Both the position numbers and the translations under genes were made by a program. Below the pieces are notes generated by a model. It did no database searches and had not been told where the DNA came from. It saw nothing but the letters and a program-made list of their open reading frames with translations. A DNA stretch of 64,000 nt from Limnochorda sp. LNt (lineage in GTDB: Bacteria > Bacillota > Limnochordia > Limnochordales > Geochordaceae). The stretch covers positions 992,001-1,056,000 of the forward strand of contig NZ_CP141614.1 in the NCBI RefSeq assembly GCF_035593265.1, given 5' to 3'. This document shows, piece after piece, positions 9,621 to 19,050 of the stretch. Numbering within the stretch: the first letter of the stretch is position 1; every line of letters begins with the position of its first letter.

Positions 9621-9653
9621 GCGGGGCCGCCCCGCATGCCGGGGCGGCCCCGC
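9621..9653 (+). terminator. Attenuator hairpin after the binding-protein gene
   Basis: A perfect 13-bp GC stem (9621-9633 with 9641-9653) with a 7-base loop, between the binding-protein gene and the first permease gene. It lacks a U-run. Hairpins here commonly stabilise the binding-protein mRNA or allow only partial readthrough, giving excess binding protein over membrane subunits; that role is inferred. Confidence 0.65.
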
Positions 9654-9678
9654 CGCGCCTTGCGGGGAGGCCAGGCAT

Positions 9679-10860
9679 TTGCTCAGGTTCATCGGGATCC
9701 GGCTGGTGCAGGCCGTCGTCACCTTGCTGGTCTACATGACGGTCACCTACTTCATCCTCCAGGCCATGCCGGGCGACGTGACGGTCCTCTTCACCCAAAA
9801 CCCCAGGATCACCGCCGAGGTGCGCCAGGAGCTGGCGAGGCGGCTGGGGCTGGACCAGCCCTGGTATTTGCAGTATCTCAACTACCTCAAGAACGTCTTC
9901 ACCGGTAACCTGGGCGTCTCGTTCACGCAGTACCCGCGGCCCGTGTGGGACATCATCGTGGAGCGACTGCCTCGTACGGTCGTGCTCTTCTTCACGGCCA
10001 ACGTGGTCTCGTTCTACATCGGCTTCCTGCTGGGGCGCTTCGTGGCGTGGCGCCGCGGCAGCCGCTTCGACTACGCCACGACGGCGGTGGGCGTCACCTT
10101 CTGGACCGCCTTCTATCCGCTGCTGGGCCTCATCATGATGTGGTTGTTCGCCTACTCGTTGGGGTGGCTGCCGCTCAATCAGTTCATCTCGCCCTCGGTC
10201 TGGCGTGACGCGCCCCTCTCCAGCAACGACGTCTTCACCCTGATGCTCGCCAACCTGGGTTTGTTCGTGCTGCTGTTGCTGGCCGGCCACGGTCTGGCGC
10301 TGCCCCGGATCGGCACGGTGAGCGGGCGGATCCTGACGGCGGCGGGGCTGTGGGGCGGGGGCGCGCTGGCCTCCGTGGCCTGGTGGTGGCAGTCGGGCCT
10401 GGCCCGCTACGCCCTCGACATCGTCTGGCACATGGTGCTGCCCGTGGCGACGCTGTCGCTCGTCAGCTTCGGCGGCACGATGCTGTTGATGCGCGACTCG
10501 ATGCTGGAGACCATCCGCGAGGACTACGTCATGGCGGCCCGAGCCCGGGGGCTGCCGGAGCGGACCGTCCGGGACCGCTACGCGGCCCGCACGGCCATCC
10601 TGCCGGTCATCACCAGCTTTGCCCTCAACATCGGCTTCGTCGTCAGCGGTGGCATCGTGACGGAGACCGTCTTCTCGTGGCCGGGCATCGGCCTGACGCT
10701 ACTCGAAGCGGCACGTCTTTACGACTACCCGCTGGCGACCGGCGCCTTCGCCTTCACCGGCATATTCGTGGTCTTGGCACACATCGTGGCCGACGTCTTG
10801 CACGCCCTGATGGACCCGCGCCTGCGCATCGTGGGCGGCGAGGTCACGGCCGCAGAGTAA
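9679..10860 (+). CDS. Peptide ABC transporter permease, OppB/DppB type
   Basis: A 393-residue inner-membrane permease of the BPD_transp_1 family. TTG 9679 is used because it starts the conserved LRFIGIRLVQAVVTLLVYM N-terminal helix and GGGGAGG lies about 8 bases upstream. The typical QAMPGDV and LGLDQPWYLQYLNYLKNVFTGNLGVSF motifs follow. The cytoplasmic EAA loop is DYVMAARARGLPERTVRDRY. It is longer than the usual 310-330 residues because of an additional segment around residues 175-240 carrying two hydrophobic stretches (LMLANLGLFVLLLLAG and GLWGGGALASVAWWW), suggesting two extra membrane helices. Partner of the permease that follows 19 bases later. Confidence 0.93.
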   Translation: MLRFIGIRLVQAVVTLLVYMTVTYFILQAMPGDVTVLFTQNPRITAEVRQELARRLGLDQPWYLQYLNYLKNVFTGNLGVSFTQYPRPVWDIIVERLPRTVVLFFTANVVSFYIGFLLGRFVAWRRGSRFDYATTAVGVTFWTAFYPLLGLIMMWLFAYSLGWLPLNQFISPSVWRDAPLSSNDVFTLMLANLGLFVLLLLAGHGLALPRIGTVSGRILTAAGLWGGGALASVAWWWQSGLARYALDIVWHMVLPVATLSLVSFGGTMLLMRDSMLETIREDYVMAARARGLPERTVRDRYAARTAILPVITSFALNIGFVVSGGIVTETVFSWPGIGLTLLEAARLYDYPLATGAFAFTGIFVVLAHIVADVLHALMDPRLRIVGGEVTAAE

Positions 10861-10879
10861 GGGTGGACCGAGAGGCGTC

Positions 10880-11836
10880 ATGGCACGCGCAGCGATTCCC
10901 GCAGGACCGGGCGCCGTCCCCGTCAACCTCTGGCAGATCCGGTGGAGGCTGTGGCGGCGCGGCTTCCTCGAGAACTTCCAGGTCTTCTGGGCGAGCCGCA
11001 TCGGGCCGCTGGGCCTGGGGATCATCATCTTCTTCGCGCTCTTCGCCCTGGCCCATCCCATCTTGATGGCGACGGTCTGGCCGGCCTCCGTCTACGATCC
11101 GGTGGTGGGCTACGATCCGATGATCCTGCACCCGTCGCCACCGACGCGGGGCCATCTGCTGGGCACCGACCCGTACGGGCGCGACATCCTGAGCCAGCTG
11201 ATGTACAGCACGCGGTGGGAGTTCGTGCTGGGCGTGATCTCGGCGGCCATCAGCGTGGTCATCGGCACCACGGTGGGCACGGTGGCCGCCTACTTCGGGG
11301 GATGGGTCGACACCCTGTTCATGCGGCTGGCGGACCTGTTGCTGCTCTTCCCCTTCATCGCGTTCTTGCTCGTGCTGGGCGCGCTCTTCGAGATCGACCT
11401 GTTCGACCTGGCCATCATCATCGGCCTCCTGTCGGGCTTCGGCGGCATCACCATCATCATCCGCGCCCAGGCGCTCTCGGTCGCGGTGCGCCCCTACGTG
11501 GAGGCAGCGCGCCTGGCCGGGGGGAGCCCCTGGTGGGTCATCCGCAAGCACATCATCCCCAACGTGATGCCGCTCTCCTTCCTCTACATGATGTTCAACG
11601 TCACCAGCGCCATCCTGTCGGAGGCCACGCTCTCCTTCTTCGGGCTGCTCAACGTGCGCAGCAGCTGGGGGCTGATGATCAACACCGCGGAGAGCGCCGG
11701 CTACCTGTTGATGTTCGACCAGTACTGGTGGTTGTGGCTGCCGGCCGGGCTCGCCATCACGCTGTTGTGCGCGGCGTTCTACCTGGTGGGCCGAGGGCTC
11801 GACGAGGTCGTCAACCCGCGGCTGCGGAAGAGGTGA
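10880..11836 (+). CDS. Peptide ABC transporter permease, OppC/DppC type
   Basis: A 318-residue permease, the second transmembrane subunit of the peptide-type importer. It has the N-terminal OppC-type cytoplasmic stretch and first helix (LGLGIIIFFALFALAHPILM), the hallmark HLLGTDPYGRDILSQLMYSTR, and the EAA loop PYVEAARLAGGSPWWVIRKH ending in the conserved IIPNVMPL. About six membrane segments are visible. A long periplasmic stretch between helix 1 and the GTDPYGRD motif is usual for OppC. The following ATPase gene begins 6 bases after the stop, showing tight operon coupling. Confidence 0.93.
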   Translation: MARAAIPAGPGAVPVNLWQIRWRLWRRGFLENFQVFWASRIGPLGLGIIIFFALFALAHPILMATVWPASVYDPVVGYDPMILHPSPPTRGHLLGTDPYGRDILSQLMYSTRWEFVLGVISAAISVVIGTTVGTVAAYFGGWVDTLFMRLADLLLLFPFIAFLLVLGALFEIDLFDLAIIIGLLSGFGGITIIIRAQALSVAVRPYVEAARLAGGSPWWVIRKHIIPNVMPLSFLYMMFNVTSAILSEATLSFFGLLNVRSSWGLMINTAESAGYLLMFDQYWWLWLPAGLAITLLCAAFYLVGRGLDEVVNPRLRKR

Positions 11837-11842
11837 AGCGGA

Positions 11843-12880
11843 TTGCCCCTCCTCAAGATCCAGGATCTCGAGATGCAGTACACCACCCGGCGGGGGCCCA
11901 TCCGCGCCGTCGTCGATGCCAATCTGGCGCTGGAGCCCGGCGAGTCGCTGGGGATCGTGGGGGAGTCGGGCTCGGGCAAGACCTCGCTGGCCATCTCCAT
12001 CATGAAGCTCCTGCCCGACAACGCCCGCATCACCCGGGGGCACATCTACCTGGACGGGCAGGATCTGGTGCCGCTCCCCGAACACCGGATGCGCCGGGTC
12101 CGCTGGCAGAAGGTGTCGATGATCTTCCAGGCCGCGATGAACTCGTGGAACCCGGTCTACACCGTGGGCGACCAGATCGTGGAGGTCATCCAGAACCACG
12201 AGCCCAAGGTGAGCCGGCAGCAGGCGCGCGAACGCATCGCGGAGCTCTTCCACATGGTGGGGCTGTCCCCGGAGCGCATGGATCACTATCCGCACGAGTA
12301 CAGCGGCGGCATGAAGCAGCGGGCCGTCATCGCCATGGCCCTGGCCTGCCAGCCTCGCCTGGTCATCGCCGACGAGCCCACGACGGCCCTCGACGTCATC
12401 GTACAGGAGCGCATCCTGCAGCAGCTCGACGGCATCCGCCGGCGGCTGGGCATGACGATGATCTACATCTCCCACGACGTGGCCGTCATCGCCGAGGTGA
12501 GCGACCGGGTGGCGGTGATGTACGCAGGGCGCATCGTCGAGGTGGGGCGGGCCACCGAGATCTTCAAGCGCCCGCGCCATCCGTACACCGGTGGCCTCAT
12601 GGCGTCGTTCCCCAGTCTGACGGGCCCCAAACGAGCCCTGGTCACCATCCCCGGGGAGCCTCCCAACCTGCTGGCACCGCCCGCTGGCTGCGCCTTCCAC
12701 CCGCGCTGCCCGTACGCCACCGAGCGCTGCCGGATCGAGGTGCCACCGCTGGAGGCGGCGCCGGGTGACGGCAGCGGGCACCGGGTGGCCTGCTGGCACC
12801 CATTGAGCGGGCAGGACGTGCGGGCCGACTTCGAGGCCCGGGCGGCTGCGGCGGCCAGCGCAGGGGGGGTGGGGCGATGA
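11843..12880 (+). CDS. Peptide ABC transporter ATPase, OppD/DppD type (first copy)
   Basis: A 345-residue cytoplasmic ATPase. Start is a TTG at 11843 ([13 protein letters not shown]), 6 bases after the permease stop. Visible motifs: Walker [11 protein letters not shown]-loop [12 protein letters not shown], signature [16 protein letters not shown], Walker [13 protein letters not shown], switch His in [12 protein letters not shown]. The C-terminal oligopeptide domain contains [14 protein letters not shown] plus a later ACWHP cysteine; this cluster binds an iron-sulfur centre in at least one studied DppD. The Q-loop lacks the usual EP/DP after FQ (FQAAMNS), a small divergence. It pairs with the ATPase that overlaps its stop codon. 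Confidence 0.94.
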   Translation: MPLLKIQDLEMQYTTRRGPIRAVVDANLALEPGESLGIVGESGSGKTSLAISIMKLLPDNARITRGHIYLDGQDLVPLPEHRMRRVRWQKVSMIFQAAMNSWNPVYTVGDQIVEVIQNHEPKVSRQQARERIAELFHMVGLSPERMDHYPHEYSGGMKQRAVIAMALACQPRLVIADEPTTALDVIVQERILQQLDGIRRRLGMTMIYISHDVAVIAEVSDRVAVMYAGRIVEVGRATEIFKRPRHPYTGGLMASFPSLTGPKRALVTIPGEPPNLLAPPAGCAFHPRCPYATERCRIEVPPLEAAPGDGSGHRVACWHPLSGQDVRADFEARAAAAASAGGVGR

Positions 12881-13887
12881 GCGCGTTGACCGGGACGGCG
12901 CCGACAGCGCAGGCGGTCGAGACGCTGGTCGAGGTCGAGGATCTGCGCAAGCTCTATCCGGTGCGATCGGGCTGGCTGCGGCGCGCGCGGCTCTTCGTGC
13001 ACGCCGTCGACGGCGTCAGCTTCCAGATCCGGGAGCGCGAGGTCTTCGGGCTGGTCGGCGAGTCCGGCTGCGGCAAGACCACCACGGGCCGGCTGCTGCT
13101 GCGGGCCACGCTGCCGACCTCGGGACGCGTGGTGATGGACGGTGTCGACGTCGCACGGCTCCAAGGCCCCGAGCTGGTCGCCTTTCGGCGGCATGCCCAG
13201 ATGATCTTCCAGGACCCCTACGAGTCGCTCAACCCGCGCATGACCATCTTCGACATCCTCTCGGAGCCGTTGGCGGTCCACGGCATCGGCAACCTGGCCG
13301 AGCGGGAGCGCCGGGTGGCGGAGATGCTGGAGCGGGTGGGACTGACGCCGCCATCGGCCTTCGAGTTCCGGTTTCCTCACGAGCTGTCGGGGGGGCAGCG
13401 CCAGCGGGTCTCCATCGCCCGGGCTCTGATCCTGCAGCCCCGCTTCGTGGTGGCCGACGAGCCTACCTCCATGCTGGACGTCTCCATCCGGTCGGGCATC
13501 ATGAAGCTGCTCCTCGACCTCAAGGAGCAGCTGGGCATGACCTACCTCTACATCACCCACGATCTCGCGGTGGCCCGGTACCTGTGCGACCGCGTCGCGG
13601 TCATGTATCTGGGCAAGATCGTGGAGCTGGGCCCGGCCGAGGAGGTGATCCGGCATCCCATCCACCCCTACACCAAGGCCCTGGTGGCCGCCAACCCGGT
13701 GCCGGATCCCGAGGCGCCCAAGGCACCCATCGAGATCAGGGGCGGGGTGAGCAAGCCGGTCAATCCGCCGGCTCGTTGCCGGTTCTACGAGCGGTGCCCC
13801 ATCGCGACGGAGCGGTGCAGGCAGCAGGACCACCCGCCTCTGGAGGAGAAGGCCCCGGGTCACTGGACGGCCTGCTACGAGGTTTAG
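12877..13887 (+). CDS. Peptide ABC transporter ATPase, OppF/DppF type (first copy)
   Basis: A 336-residue ATPase starting at ATG 12877 in a 4-base ATGA overlap with the preceding ATPase, which implies translational coupling. Motifs: Walker [14 protein letters not shown]-loop [14 protein letters not shown], signature [15 protein letters not shown], Walker [12 protein letters not shown], switch His [12 protein letters not shown]. The OppF-like C-terminal extension carries [18 protein letters not shown] and a final TACYEV cysteine. Note [18 protein letters not shown] in place of the usual [11 protein letters not shown], a divergence from the second copy at 15055. Likely forms the heterodimer with the gene just upstream. 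Confidence 0.94.
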   Translation: MSALTGTAPTAQAVETLVEVEDLRKLYPVRSGWLRRARLFVHAVDGVSFQIREREVFGLVGESGCGKTTTGRLLLRATLPTSGRVVMDGVDVARLQGPELVAFRRHAQMIFQDPYESLNPRMTIFDILSEPLAVHGIGNLAERERRVAEMLERVGLTPPSAFEFRFPHELSGGQRQRVSIARALILQPRFVVADEPTSMLDVSIRSGIMKLLLDLKEQLGMTYLYITHDLAVARYLCDRVAVMYLGKIVELGPAEEVIRHPIHPYTKALVAANPVPDPEAPKAPIEIRGGVSKPVNPPARCRFYERCPIATERCRQQDHPPLEEKAPGHWTACYEV

Positions 13888-13900
13888 GGGGGAGACGCCG

Positions 13901-15058
13901 GTGGCGACCGAGACGACTACGGATCGCCGCACGAGCGCCGCCTCGGCCGATGCCGCGGCCAGGGCCAACGGCCAGGCGCCGCTTCTGGACGTGCGCAACC
14001 TCAAGACGTACTTCTTCACCGAAGACGGAGTCATGCCCGCCGTCGACGGGGTCACCTTCTCCCTGAGACGGGGCGGCACGCTCGGCATCCTCGGCGAGTC
14101 GGGGTGCGGCAAGAGCGTGACGTCGCTCTCCATCATGCGCCTGGTCCCGCAGCCGCCGGGCCGGATCGTGGGGGGCGAGGTGATCTTCGAGGGGGAGGAC
14201 CTGCTTCGCAAGAAGGAGTCGGAGATGCGCCGCATCCGCGGCAAGGAGATCGCCATGATCTTCCAGGAGCCGATGACCTCCCTCAACCCCGTCTTCACCG
14301 TGGGCAACCAGATCATGGAGGCCATCATGCTCCACCAGCGGGTCTCCAAGGCGGAGGCCCGTCGACAGGCCATCGAGATGCTGCGTCTGGTGGGCATCCC
14401 GTCGCCCGAGCGGCGGGTCGACGACTACCCCCACCAGATGAGCGGCGGCATGCGCCAGCGGGTCATGATCGCCATGGCGCTCTCCTGCAATCCCAAGCTC
14501 CTCATCGCCGACGAGCCGACCACAGCGCTGGACGTCACCATCCAGGCCCAGATCCTGGACCTGATGCGGGATCTCCAGCGACGGCTGGGGACCGCGGTCA
14601 TGCTCATCACCCACAACATGGGGGTCATCGCCGAGCTGGTCGAGCACGTGGTGGTGATGTACGCCGGCAAGATCGTGGAGTCGGCCGACGTCCGCTCCAT
14701 CTTCGCCATGCCGCGCCATCCCTACACCGTCGGCCTGCTCGAGTCGGTGCCCAAGCTCCACGAGACCCGTCAACGGCTCAAGGCCATCGAGGGCGTCGTC
14801 CCGAGTCCCTACAACATGCCCAAGGGATGCCGCTTCCATCCCCGCTGCGAGCTGGCGCGGGAGATCTGCAAGCAGCTGGAGCCTCCCATGATGCAGGTGG
14901 GGCCCACTCAGCGGGTGGCCTGCTGGCAGTACACCAACTTCGAGCCGGTGGAGATGCCCGCACCGGGCGAGGCGGTGCCGCTGTGGAAGGCGGCCGCGCC
15001 GGGGGCCGGTACGGCGGGCGGGCCGGCCACTGCGACGCGCGGGGGGCAAGGAGTGTGA
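13901..15058 (+). CDS. Peptide ABC transporter ATPase, OppD/DppD type (second copy)
   Basis: A 385-residue ATPase starting at GTG 13901, with GGGGGGAG upstream. It has a 25-residue Ala/Arg-rich N-terminal tail before [20 protein letters not shown]. Motifs: Walker [13 protein letters not shown]-loop [14 protein letters not shown], signature [16 protein letters not shown], Walker [15 protein letters not shown], switch His [12 protein letters not shown]. The C-terminal cysteine cluster ([14 protein letters not shown], then ACWQY) is present. It is not a close copy of the ATPase at 11843, so recent duplication is unlikely. Whether it serves the same permeases or another transporter cannot be told from sequence. 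Confidence 0.94.
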   Translation: MATETTTDRRTSAASADAAARANGQAPLLDVRNLKTYFFTEDGVMPAVDGVTFSLRRGGTLGILGESGCGKSVTSLSIMRLVPQPPGRIVGGEVIFEGEDLLRKKESEMRRIRGKEIAMIFQEPMTSLNPVFTVGNQIMEAIMLHQRVSKAEARRQAIEMLRLVGIPSPERRVDDYPHQMSGGMRQRVMIAMALSCNPKLLIADEPTTALDVTIQAQILDLMRDLQRRLGTAVMLITHNMGVIAELVEHVVVMYAGKIVESADVRSIFAMPRHPYTVGLLESVPKLHETRQRLKAIEGVVPSPYNMPKGCRFHPRCELAREICKQLEPPMMQVGPTQRVACWQYTNFEPVEMPAPGEAVPLWKAAAPGAGTAGGPATATRGGQGV

Positions 15059-16158
15059 CGTCGGTGGCAAGCAGCCCTGTCAAGAGCGACAGCCAGGTCC
15101 GGGGTCCGTCGAGCCGCGACGACGTGCTCCTGGAGGTGCGCGGCCTCGTCAAGCACTTCCCCATCAGTCGCGGCGTCATCTTCTCGCGGCAGGTCGGCGC
15201 CGTGCGCGCGGTCGACGGCATCGACTTCCACATCCGCCGGGGCGAGACCCTGGGGCTGGTGGGCGAGAGCGGCTGCGGCAAGTCGACCACCGGTCGTCTG
15301 GTGCTGCGGCTGCTGGAGCCCACCCGGGGCGAGGTGCTCTTCGAGGGCCAAAACATCTTCACGCTGGGTCGCGAGCAGATGCGCCGCCTGCGTCGCCAGA
15401 TGCAGATCATCTTCCAGGACCCCTATGCCTCGCTCAATCCCCGGATGACGGTGGGCGACATCATCGGCGAGCCCCTGGTCATCCACGGGTTGGCCAGGGG
15501 GCCGGCCAAGGAGAGGCGGGTCAAGGAGCTGCTGGAGGTGGTAGGGTTGTCGGGCATGCACGCCCGGCGCTACCCCCACGAGTTCAGCGGCGGACAGCGG
15601 CAGCGCATCGGCATCGCCCGTGCCCTGGCCGTCAACCCCAAGCTCATCGTGGCCGACGAGCCGGTCTCGGCCCTGGACGTCTCCATCCAGGCCCAGGTCA
15701 TCAATCTGCTGCAAGACCTGCAGAAGGAGTACGGGCTGACGTACCTCTTCATCGCCCACGACCTGTCGGTCGTCAAGCACATCTCCAGCCGCGTGGCCGT
15801 CATGTACCTGGGCAAGATCGTGGAGCTGGCCGACAAGCACCGCCTCTTCAGCGACCCGCTTCACCCCTACACGCAGGCGCTCATGTCGGCCATCCCCATC
15901 CCGGACCCGACGGTCCGGCGTGAGCGGATCATCCTGCAGGGTGACGTGCCGAGCCCGGTCAACCCCCCCAAGGGATGCCGGTTCCACACGCGCTGCCCGC
16001 TGGCAGAGGAGATTTGCAAGGTCAAGGAGCCGGAGTTCATCGACGTCGGCGACGGCCACTACGTGGCCTGCCACCTGGTGAAGCCGGGTGATGTGCGCAC
16101 CCGCGACCTGGCGCGCCGGGTGGCTGCCGTCCAGCGGCAGCCCCAGCAGGTGGCATGA
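15055..16158 (+). CDS. Peptide ABC transporter ATPase, OppF/DppF type (second copy)
   Basis: A 367-residue ATPase starting at GTG 15055 in a GTGA overlap with the preceding stop codon; a GTG at 15064 is an alternative. Motifs: Walker [14 protein letters not shown]-loop [14 protein letters not shown], signature [15 protein letters not shown], Walker [18 protein letters not shown], switch His [12 protein letters not shown], and the C-terminal [14 protein letters not shown] cluster. This is the more canonical of the two OppF-like copies. It ends the peptide-transport operon; the next gene starts 18 bases downstream and may be cotranscribed but is unrelated. Confidence 0.94.
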   Translation: MTSVASSPVKSDSQVRGPSSRDDVLLEVRGLVKHFPISRGVIFSRQVGAVRAVDGIDFHIRRGETLGLVGESGCGKSTTGRLVLRLLEPTRGEVLFEGQNIFTLGREQMRRLRRQMQIIFQDPYASLNPRMTVGDIIGEPLVIHGLARGPAKERRVKELLEVVGLSGMHARRYPHEFSGGQRQRIGIARALAVNPKLIVADEPVSALDVSIQAQVINLLQDLQKEYGLTYLFIAHDLSVVKHISSRVAVMYLGKIVELADKHRLFSDPLHPYTQALMSAIPIPDPTVRRERIILQGDVPSPVNPPKGCRFHTRCPLAEEICKVKEPEFIDVGDGHYVACHLVKPGDVRTRDLARRVAAVQRQPQQVA

Positions 16159-16176
16159 GGGCGGCTCCGAGGGCCA

Positions 16177-16623
16177 ATGCGCTGTCCGTCGTGCGGCCAG
16201 GAGATCCTGCTCGCCGAGCGGTGCCCGTACTGCCGCCAGCCCGTGGATGTCCGAGGGAGCGGCCCCGAGCGGCAGGACGCCCCCAAGGCCGCGGCGAGCG
16301 ATGTGACGGGGCGCTTCGTCGGGCCCCTCTCGGGGGGACCGTCGGCCGAGGCTCAGGAGGTGGGGCGCGCCCCGGGGCGGCTCTCGGTCGTGGAGTGGGT
16401 GCGGCGGTTGGTCCACTACGTGCGGGATCCGGGCGTGTCGGGGTGGAAGCGAGGCCTCGTGGCGGCGGGGCTGCTGTACGTGCTGCTTCCCCTCGACTTG
16501 CTGCCGTCGCTGGTGTTGCCCGGCATCGGGTGGCTCGACGACCTGGCGGTGGTCTGGTTGGGGCTGTCGCTGCTGCAGCGGGAGCTGGCGGCCTACGTGC
16601 CGGGGCGTCGGCGGAGCCGCTGA
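16177..16623 (+). CDS. Zinc-ribbon plus DUF1232 membrane protein
   Basis: A 148-residue protein. Residues 1-20 hold a four-cysteine zinc ribbon (CPSCGQEILLAERCPYC), followed by a linker rich in Gly and Pro. The C-terminal half (from about residue 70) is a DUF1232/YkvA-like module: RRLVHYVRDPGVSGWKR, then the hydrophobic AAGLLYVLLPLDLLPSLVLP ending in GIGWLDDLAVVW. The YVLxPxDLxPd motif is the DUF1232 signature. The family is small membrane-associated proteins of unknown function. The zinc ribbon at the N-terminus may mediate protein or nucleic acid contacts. The tRNA-Leu gene follows 74 bases later. Confidence 0.8.
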   Translation: MRCPSCGQEILLAERCPYCRQPVDVRGSGPERQDAPKAAASDVTGRFVGPLSGGPSAEAQEVGRAPGRLSVVEWVRRLVHYVRDPGVSGWKRGLVAAGLLYVLLPLDLLPSLVLPGIGWLDDLAVVWLGLSLLQRELAAYVPGRRRSR

Positions 16624-16697
16624 GGCCGGTCCCACCGGCTTGACGGCGAGGCTTGCGGGTCACTATAATCGGCTCCGGCGGCTCCGGCCGTCGCGGT

Positions 16698-16786
16698 GCC
16701 CGGGTGGCGGAATTGGCAGACGCGCACGTTTGAGGGGCGTGTGGGTAACCACTCCCATCCGGGTTCAAGTCCCGGCCCGGGCACCA
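16698..16786 (+). tRNA. tRNA-Leu (anticodon GAG)
   Basis: An 89-base class II tRNA with encoded CCA (16784-16786). The acceptor stem pairs 16698-16704 with 16776-16782. The anticodon stem 16725-16729 / 16737-16741 closes a 7-base loop with anticodon GAG at 16732-16734, preceded by U33 and followed by G37. The D-arm has the Leu-type GGCGGAATTGGCAGACGC. The long variable arm (about 16742-16757) and T-arm (stem 16759-16763 / 16771-16775, loop TTCAAGT) complete the fold. It reads CUC and CUU leucine codons. An insertion sequence begins 64 bases downstream. Confidence 0.97.
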
Positions 16787-16849
16787 CTCACCACCAACCT
16801 CCCGGATGCTTCCTACGGGAATTCGTGTCCCGTGAATCCTGTTCACGCC

Positions 16850-16867
16850 GCTTAGGCGGAAGTTCAG
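16850..16867 (+). repeat. IS left terminal inverted repeat
   Basis: GCTTAGGCGGAAGTTCAG; matches the reverse complement of 18687-18704 at 16 of 18 positions. Confidence 0.8.
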
Positions 16868-16991
16868 GGGCTGGCAGCGGGTGAGACCCGCATAGCGGTG
16901 AGCATTCAAACAGGTTGAACGCGTGCCAATGTAGCCAAGAGTATGGCCCTAACGTATTGCCTTGGAAGTTGTCATGTGCTACCATTGAGCC

Positions 16992-18617
16992 ATGAGACGC
17001 GTATCCAGTGCCATGCACATCGAGACCATCCGCCGCCGGCAGGGCGACAAGGTCTACACCTACCACCTGCTGCGCCAGACCTACCGGGAAGGCGGCAAGG
17101 TGAAGCATCGGACCCTCGCCAACCTCTCCCACCTGCCGGAAGCCGTCCTGGAGCTGGTCCGGCGAGCCCTGCGGGGCGAGCCGGTGGCGCCGGTGCCGCA
17201 GACGGTGAAGATCCGCCAGTCCCGCCAGCACGGGGCCGTCGCCGCCGTCGTGGGCACCATCCGCCAGCTGGGCCTCGACCAGGTGCTCTACTCTCGCTCG
17301 GCCGACTGGGTGCGCGTGGCCCTGGCCGTCGTCGTCATGCGCATCCTGCGGCCCTCCTCCAAGCTGGGCGGGACCCTGTGGTGGACGACCACCACGTTGC
17401 CGCAGCTTCTGCGGTTGCCCCACAACGGCGAGGACGTCAACGACGTCTACCGGGCCATGGACGAGTTGCTGGCCCGCCAGGCGGCCATCGAGGCCAAGCT
17501 GGCGCGCCGGCACCTGACGCCCAACGCCATGGTGCTCTACGACTTGACCAGCGTGTACCTGGAGGGCAAGACCTGCCCGTTGGCCCGCTTCGGGTACAAC
17601 CGGGACAAGAAGCGGGGCAAGAAGCAGTTCTGCGTGGGGCTGCTCACCAACGACGAGGGGTGTCCCGTGGCCGTGGAGGTGTTCCCCGGCGACGTGGGGG
17701 ATCCCGAGACGCTGCGGGCCCAGATCGCCCGGGTCCGGGCTCGGTTCGGCATCGAGTACGTCGTGTTCGTCGGCGACCGGGGCATGATCGTCAAGGCCCG
17801 ATTGAGCGACTTGGAGGCGGTGGGCTTCGGGTGGATCACGGCCCTGCGGGCGCCGGAGATCCAGAAGCTGCGGGATGAGGGGTTCTTTCAGCCGGGCCTG
17901 TTCGACCGGCGGGACCTGGCAGAGATCGCCGACCCCGAGCGGCCCGGGGAGCGGCTGGTGGTCTGCTACAATCCGCTGGTGGCCGAGGAGCGCCGGCAAA
18001 AGCGCGAGGCGCTGCTTTCGGCCACGGAGCGGGAGCTGGCCAAAATCGAAGCCCGGGTGCGCCGTCGCCGCCGCAAGCCCATGACGGCGGACGAGATCGG
18101 CGTGGCCGTGGGGAAGGTCCTGGGCCGCTGGAAGGTGGGCAAGCACTTCCAGCTGGAGATCCGCGACGGCCACTTCGCCTTCCGGCGCAAGGAGGCCTCC
18201 ATCGCCCGGGAGGCGGAGCTGGACGGGTTTTACGTGCTGCGCACCAACGTGCCGGCCGACCGGATGGAGCCGGCCAAGGTGCAGGCCACGTACAAGTCGC
18301 TGCGGGCCCTGGAGCAAAACTTCCGCACGATGAAAAGCGCCCTGGACCTGCGTCCGGTCTACCATCGGCTGGAGGACCGGGTGCGGGCCCACGCCTTTTT
18401 GTGCATGCTGGCGTTGTACGTGCGCTGGCACATGGAGCGGGCGCTTGAGCCCCTGCTGGCGGAGGACCCTCGTCAGTCCTTCGAAGGGCTGATGATGCAG
18501 CTGGAGACGCTGCAGCGCCACACGGTCGAGGTGGCCGGTCAGGAAATCCAGATGCTCGGCGAGCCCGAGCCGCTGCACCAGCGGATCTTCCAGTTGCTGG
18601 GGGTTCCCCTGGCGTAG
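16992..18617 (+). CDS. IS1634-family DDE transposase
   Basis: A 541-residue IS4-superfamily transposase. ATG 16992 is the outermost start; ATG 17013 (MHIETIRRRQGDKVYTYHLL) matches the usual family N-terminus and may be the real one. The three acidic residues sit in VLYDLTSVYLEG, VVFVGDRGMIVKA and, after the beta-strand insertion domain, YKSLRALEQNFRTMKSALDLRPVYHR, which is the YREK-like motif region. HAFLCMLALYVRWHMER near the C-terminus is also typical. No frameshift or stop interrupts it, so the enzyme looks intact. It lies entirely within the inverted ends. Confidence 0.92.
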   Translation: MRRVSSAMHIETIRRRQGDKVYTYHLLRQTYREGGKVKHRTLANLSHLPEAVLELVRRALRGEPVAPVPQTVKIRQSRQHGAVAAVVGTIRQLGLDQVLYSRSADWVRVALAVVVMRILRPSSKLGGTLWWTTTTLPQLLRLPHNGEDVNDVYRAMDELLARQAAIEAKLARRHLTPNAMVLYDLTSVYLEGKTCPLARFGYNRDKKRGKKQFCVGLLTNDEGCPVAVEVFPGDVGDPETLRAQIARVRARFGIEYVVFVGDRGMIVKARLSDLEAVGFGWITALRAPEIQKLRDEGFFQPGLFDRRDLAEIADPERPGERLVVCYNPLVAEERRQKREALLSATERELAKIEARVRRRRRKPMTADEIGVAVGKVLGRWKVGKHFQLEIRDGHFAFRRKEASIAREAELDGFYVLRTNVPADRMEPAKVQATYKSLRALEQNFRTMKSALDLRPVYHRLEDRVRAHAFLCMLALYVRWHMERALEPLLAEDPRQSFEGLMMQLETLQRHTVEVAGQEIQMLGEPEPLHQRIFQLLGVPLA

Positions 18618-18686
18618 CCAGAAGCCTGAACGCTTGAATCCCACTCCGTTGGCGTCATTGCCGTGATTTGAGGGATATCGGGCTTG

Positions 18687-18704
18687 CTGAACTTCCGCTT
18701 AGGC
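18687..18704 (-). repeat. IS right terminal inverted repeat
   Basis: Read inward on the minus strand this is GCCTAAGCGGAAGTTCAG, the partner of the left end. Confidence 0.8.
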
Positions 18705-18960
18705 GTACCGAGCTGGAATGACGATGCCGTAGCCAGTCATGGCGAGCGGGCGCGCGGGTCCTGCCAATGGAGGCCAGCAACCAGTCGTCAATTGCACGAC
18801 ATCCGGGCTTCGTACGCGCCGCCAATCGTCGAGGGTCATGGTGCGGAAGACCTCCAGAAAGACATCGCGACACCCCTGCAGGCGCGCCAGGCGGTCGTGC
18901 GCCTAGGCGATGGCGTCGGCATACCCTTGGGCTGGAGATCCCGCTGGTGGCCTTCGTCGT
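18705..18960 (-). pseudogene. Decayed fragment, possibly DinB-family protein
   Basis: No intact gene fits this stretch. On the minus strand one frame reads AHDRLARLQGCRDVFLEVF followed by RTMTLDDWRRVRSPD (about 18898-18795), resembling the middle helix region of DinB/DUF664 proteins, where VFL-x-x-FR-x-MTL-x-DWRR is common. An in-frame TAG (complement of 18903-18905) precedes it and the expected HHL-x-x-HE-x-EHRG motif does not follow. The IS end is adjacent, so this may be the wreck of a gene hit by insertion. The identification is tentative. Confidence 0.25.
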
Positions 18961-19008
18961 GCGGTAGGGCTATCGCATGGTGGTCTTGCACGGGGCAACC
19001 CGCCGGAG

Positions 19009-19040
19009 CCGGGAGGGGCGGTTCGAGCGGCCCCTCCCGG
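19009..19040 (-). terminator. Hairpin downstream of the YceI gene
   Basis: An 11-bp perfect stem (19009-19019 with 19030-19040) and a 10-base loop, starting about 11 bases after the YceI stop on the minus strand. No strong U-run follows. Confidence 0.6.
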
Positions 19041-19050
19041 TCGACACACC

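Larger units (their letters stand above)
16850..18704. mobile_element. IS1634-type insertion sequence, apparently complete
   Basis: About 1.86 kb bounded by inverted ends (16850-16867 and 18687-18704; 16 of 18 bases match) around a single DDE transposase gene. Both ends and an uninterrupted transposase suggest a recent, possibly active element. It lies just downstream of tRNA-Leu and next to decayed sequence. No convincing short target duplication was found at the two flanks; the family can make long ones, so the exact outer ends remain uncertain by a few bases. Confidence 0.8.

Noticed and set aside
16836-18720. Target-site duplication flanking the insertion sequence
   Set aside because: Bases directly outside the two ends (ACGCC and GTACC) do not match; a long duplication cannot be excluded by eye.
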